Assembly: GCA_036759185.1 (NCBI GenBank)
Contig: DAIOVD010000162.1
Coordinates: 1-9,361, forward strand
Reading direction: 5' to 3'
Source: CAMDMI01 sp036759185
GTDB taxonomy: Bacteria; Bacteroidota; Bacteroidia; Cytophagales; Flexibacteraceae
DNA length: 9,361 nt
In this document: positions 7,363-9,361 of the stretch, in pieces
How the letters are laid out: every line of letters begins with the position of its first letter
Position numbering within the stretch: position 1 is the first letter of the stretch
Position numbers and translations under genes: made by a program
Notes under the pieces: model-generated
The model's database searches: none
Told to the model about the DNA's origin: nothing
Seen by the model: only the letters and a program-made list of their open reading frames with translations

Positions 7363-7522
7363 GAAATGGCGAACTGTCTGTGGGCTTATGGTTGCTTGTC
7401 AAAAAGCAGGTGAGGAAATGAAAGGGATTCTCAGATTCAATTCAGGAATGTCTTTGAAAGCGTTCGAGCGAAGAGAACGAGGATTGCCTGATTAAGGAAG
7501 AAAGAGGACTCATCTTAGGTTC

Positions 7523-7555
7523 AACCCGAAGGGAACCCGAAAACAACCCGAAAAC
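7523..7555. repeat. Three-copy 11-bp tandem repeat (AACCCGAAAAC)
   Basis: AACCCGAA starts at 7523, 7534 and 7545, a perfect 11-bp period. Copies 2 and 3 are identical over all 11 bases (AACCCGAAAAC); copy 1 ends in GGG. The first copy also takes part in an imperfect hairpin (GGTT...AACC, 7518-7537). It sits in the middle of the gene-free stretch. The role is unknown: it may be slippage-made microsatellite DNA or helically phased binding sites. Confidence 0.7.
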
Positions 7556-7813
7556 AGAATGGACTTTGGACGAAGATTGGTACTGTTACAAACCAGAACA
7601 ATTACCAGTAGCAATGTGTAATCTACAGGTCGAAAGTCTGGCAGGTGAAGTTTACAGAACAGGGGTTAATAGCAACCAAACGCTCATCAGGATTAAGTTG
7701 AATGAAAATGCCTGAATGAGACCAAATCCTGAGGAATTTCAATCAGAAACTTTGATATTCTCTCAATTTCTGCGACGTACCACAGCTCGATTCTGTTCAA
7801 TTAAACTGGTGGA

Positions 7814-8896
7814 TTACCCCCTGGACACAGGCATCAGGATCTCCAGACTTTGCTTGACAAAATTCTCTTCGGTGAAGTTTTTCACTTTCAGCGCCGCATG
7901 GTCCTGAAGTGATTCATACAGTGTATTATCCTGCAGGATTTCCACCGTTGTCCTGCTTAGAGAAACAGGATTGCGACAGTCGATTTTGTATCCGTTTTTG
8001 CCATTTTCCACCAGTTCCGCAATGCCACCCACCGGAGGCACAATCACAGGCAAATGGTAGGCCATCGCTTCCAGGACAGTGAGCCCGAATGTTTCCACCC
8101 AGCCATCAGGTCTTGAAAGGTTGAGAACCAGATCCGCCCACTGAAAATGGGGGTGTACATTGGTCTGCACCGGGAAAATCTCCAGATTCTCCGGTAAAGT
8201 ATGGTCCTTAAAAAAGGAGGCGATTTCCTTTTCGGATGCATTGAGAACAAGGCGGAACCGGTAGAAGTTCAGTACTTTGGCCAGCTCGATAAATTCAAAT
8301 ACGCCTTTGTACCACTTCATCGAACAGATCATCAGGATTTTATCCCGGGTCACAGGTTTTTCCTTGAGCACAGCGTTTTCAACGAAGTGATTGTCGAGCA
8401 CATTGTAGAGAATATGGAGACGCTTTCCGCCCAGATCCAGATTCTGGGCCATGTATCTGGAAACGCAAATGGCCTCTGTTGTTGTTCGCCTGACTACTCC
8501 AAAGAGAAATCGTTTTAAGACCGGTGGGTTCACCGTTGTTTCATGGAGATGATAGACGATACGGCAACCTCTGAGTTTTCCTGCCAGTGCTGCTCCAAAA
8601 GGAAGAACTGTGTTTACATAGACCAGATCTTCCTTTTTCAACATCCTGTACGCCAGTATGAATAGAATGAGCTGACTTATAGAATACGTTACCAGCCGGG
8701 CATAGGGATTGGCTTTCCAGCGGTACCAGAATGGATGGTATGAAATTCCGTCAAGGCCAGACAGGAATCCGTTTTTCCCCCCCGCAGTAAACAAATGAAT
8801 ATCCAGCCCCTCTTTTACCCAGGCACTCAACAACTGACGGAGCACCTTAGGGCTACCGCTGAAATCGTTTAATAAATGAAATGCAACAATCCTCAT
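7814..8896 (-). CDS. GT4-family glycosyltransferase
   Basis: This is a GT-B fold glycosyltransferase of 360 residues, of the kind found in surface polysaccharide clusters. The N-terminal half begins MRIVAFHLLNDFSGSPKVLRQL, with the GSPK loop typical of the acceptor-binding start. LVYVNTVLPFGAALAGK (91-107) and YHLHET (115-120) follow. The C-terminal half carries the family's EX7E motif, E268 and E276 in VETFGLTVLEAMA, then VGGIAELVENGKNGY (289-303). These residues contact the nucleotide-sugar donor. Residues about 70-87 are hydrophobic and may lie on the membrane; no signal peptide is seen. It starts 3 nt after the stop of the upstream GT4 gene, so the two are translated from one mRNA. No terminator was recognised after its stop. 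Donor sugar and acceptor cannot be assigned from sequence. Confidence 0.92.
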   Translation of the reverse strand: MRIVAFHLLNDFSGSPKVLRQLLSAWVKEGLDIHLFTAGGKNGFLSGLDGISYHPFWYRWKANPYARLVTYSISQLILFILAYRMLKKEDLVYVNTVLPFGAALAGKLRGCRIVYHLHETTVNPPVLKRFLFGVVRRTTTEAICVSRYMAQNLDLGGKRLHILYNVLDNHFVENAVLKEKPVTRDKILMICSMKWYKGVFEFIELAKVLNFYRFRLVLNASEKEIASFFKDHTLPENLEIFPVQTNVHPHFQWADLVLNLSRPDGWVETFGLTVLEAMAYHLPVIVPPVGGIAELVENGKNGYKIDCRNPVSLSRTTVEILQDNTLYESLQDHAALKVKNFTEENFVKQSLEILMPVSRG

Positions 8897-8899
8897 ATC

Positions 8900-9361
8900 T
8901 TAGAGATTCTGGTAAATGGTTTGAAGTTGCTCTCCTCTTCTGTCCCAGTGAAAATGTGTTTCGAACCGTTTTCTGGCATTCCGGCTCATTTCTTCCTGAA
9001 GAACTGGATTGAAAAATAAGTTTTCAAGTGCATTGGCCAACGCGGATTTGGTTTCCTGAACCGAGTGCTGAGGAACGGCAAATCCACAACCGGAATCGAT
9101 GAACTCACCAGGGCCACAATTATCCAGACATAAAACCGGTAATCCAAATGACAGTGCCTCAGCCACTACCATTCCCGCTCCTTCGTGGGAAGGAAACAAA
9201 AACGCCGAAGCTGATTTCAATTCCTTAAGAAACAGATCACGGTCCATCCATTCCACAAACCGGACTTTATCCACAATGTTCAGGCTTGCTGCTATGTTTT
9301 GGAGGGTGTCCTTTTCAGGACCACTTCCCACAATCAGGAGAGTACATTTTTGCCGGTCACC
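8900..9361 (-). CDS. GT4-family glycosyltransferase, C-terminal part (5' end beyond window)
   Basis: The frame is open to the window edge, and 153 codons are visible. They make up the nucleotide-sugar-binding half of a GT-B transferase. Marks are LLIVGSGPEKDTLQ (8-21), VRFVEWMDRD, FPSHEGAGMVVAEAL (57-70) with the EX7E pair E60/E68, and FGLPVLCLDNCGPGEFI. A GTG at 9331 lies in the middle of the conserved beta strand that leads into GSGPE, so it is not the start; the true start is outside the window. The protein would normally have about 350-380 residues. The stop TAA is 3 nt before the ATG of the next GT4 gene, which implies an operon. CGPGEF is typical of GT4 enzymes related to GalNAc/GlcNAc-adding transferases, but the substrate is not determined. 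Confidence 0.92.
   Translation of the reverse strand, partial: GDRQKCTLLIVGSGPEKDTLQNIAASLNIVDKVRFVEWMDRDLFLKELKSASAFLFPSHEGAGMVVAEALSFGLPVLCLDNCGPGEFIDSGCGFAVPQHSVQETKSALANALENLFFNPVLQEEMSRNARKRFETHFHWDRRGEQLQTIYQNL

Larger units (their letters stand above)
7179..7813. other. 635-bp stretch without a recognisable gene
   Basis: No frame on either strand gives a protein-like product, and no tRNA or rRNA is evident. It should hold the 3' end signal of the 8896-7814 gene and the promoter of the 7178-4866 pair, but neither is clear. TTGACA at 7402-7397 (minus) has no matching -10 at 16-18 nt. What can be seen are an 11-bp tandem repeat at 7523-7555, two TTCCGGAA palindromes at 7321 and 7355, a CCAGA-T-TCTGG inverted repeat near 7280-7290, and a CGTTC/GAACG hairpin around 7461-7480. 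It could be a decayed gene or a long regulatory leader. Confidence 0.7.

Noticed and set aside
7175..7402. 75-codon minus-strand frame whose TGA overlaps the ATG of the glycosyltransferase
   Set aside because: The ATGA overlap looks like translational coupling, but the frame starts with TTG, has no upstream ribosome site, and its product is low in structure-forming patterns and unlike any family I know. It is best read as untranslated leader.
7374..7402. TTGACA at 7402-7397 as a -35 box for the downstream glycosyltransferase pair
   Set aside because: At 16-19 nt spacing the minus strand reads AGACAG and similar, with no TATAAT-like hexamer.
7814..9361. Possibility that the two adjacent GT4 frames are one frameshifted gene
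   Set aside because: Each has its own EX7E donor-binding half, and the second starts with a complete N-terminal domain, so they are two genes.

Overview
The window looks like part of a scaffold from a Gram-negative bacterium, probably of the Bacteroidota/FCB group and probably assembled from short reads. It contains a run of exactly 100 Ns. Every recognisable gene is on the minus strand. None of the six visible start codons has a convincing Shine-Dalgarno sequence, which is typical of Bacteroidota-like genomes. The kinase and sugar-transferase motifs fit that group too. The taxonomic call is an inference; no marker gene is present.

Right to left, which is the direction of transcription, there are two blocks. 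Block A (9361 to 4866) is a surface-polysaccharide segment. It holds the C-terminal part of a GT4 glycosyltransferase cut by the window edge, a second GT4-type transferase (8896-7814), a 635-bp stretch with no gene, a DUF1972-type GT4 transferase (7178-5958) and a WecA/TagO-family polyprenyl-phosphate sugar-1-phosphate transferase (5945-4866). A clear intrinsic terminator follows at 4835-4805. Together they would start a lipid-linked glycan on the inner membrane and extend it with sugars.

Block B (4598 to 1 and beyond) is a three-gene gas-sensing phosphorelay. An NtrC-type response regulator (REC, AAA+ and Fis-like HTH) comes first, with most of its AAA+ domain lost in the N gap. A stand-alone H-NOX heme protein follows 4 nt later. 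A very large hybrid histidine kinase follows 5 nt after that. The kinase opens with an HNOBA-type domain, the H-NOX-associated domain of soluble guanylate cyclase. Then come a short coiled coil, about four PAS modules, HisKA, HATPase, REC and the start of an Hpt domain, whose phospho-acceptor His lies only six codons from the window edge.

The proposed signal path is NO (or another heme ligand) to H-NOX, to the HNOBA end of the kinase, to H675, D966 and H1103 of the kinase, and then to D53 of the regulator, which would act on sigma-54 promoters. The H-NOX plus HNOBA pair reproduces in two proteins what soluble guanylate cyclase carries in one chain. This is the most interesting system in the window. 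Whether it controls the neighbouring polysaccharide genes is open: they lie upstream, behind a terminator, and I found no sigma-54 promoter in the visible intergenic regions.
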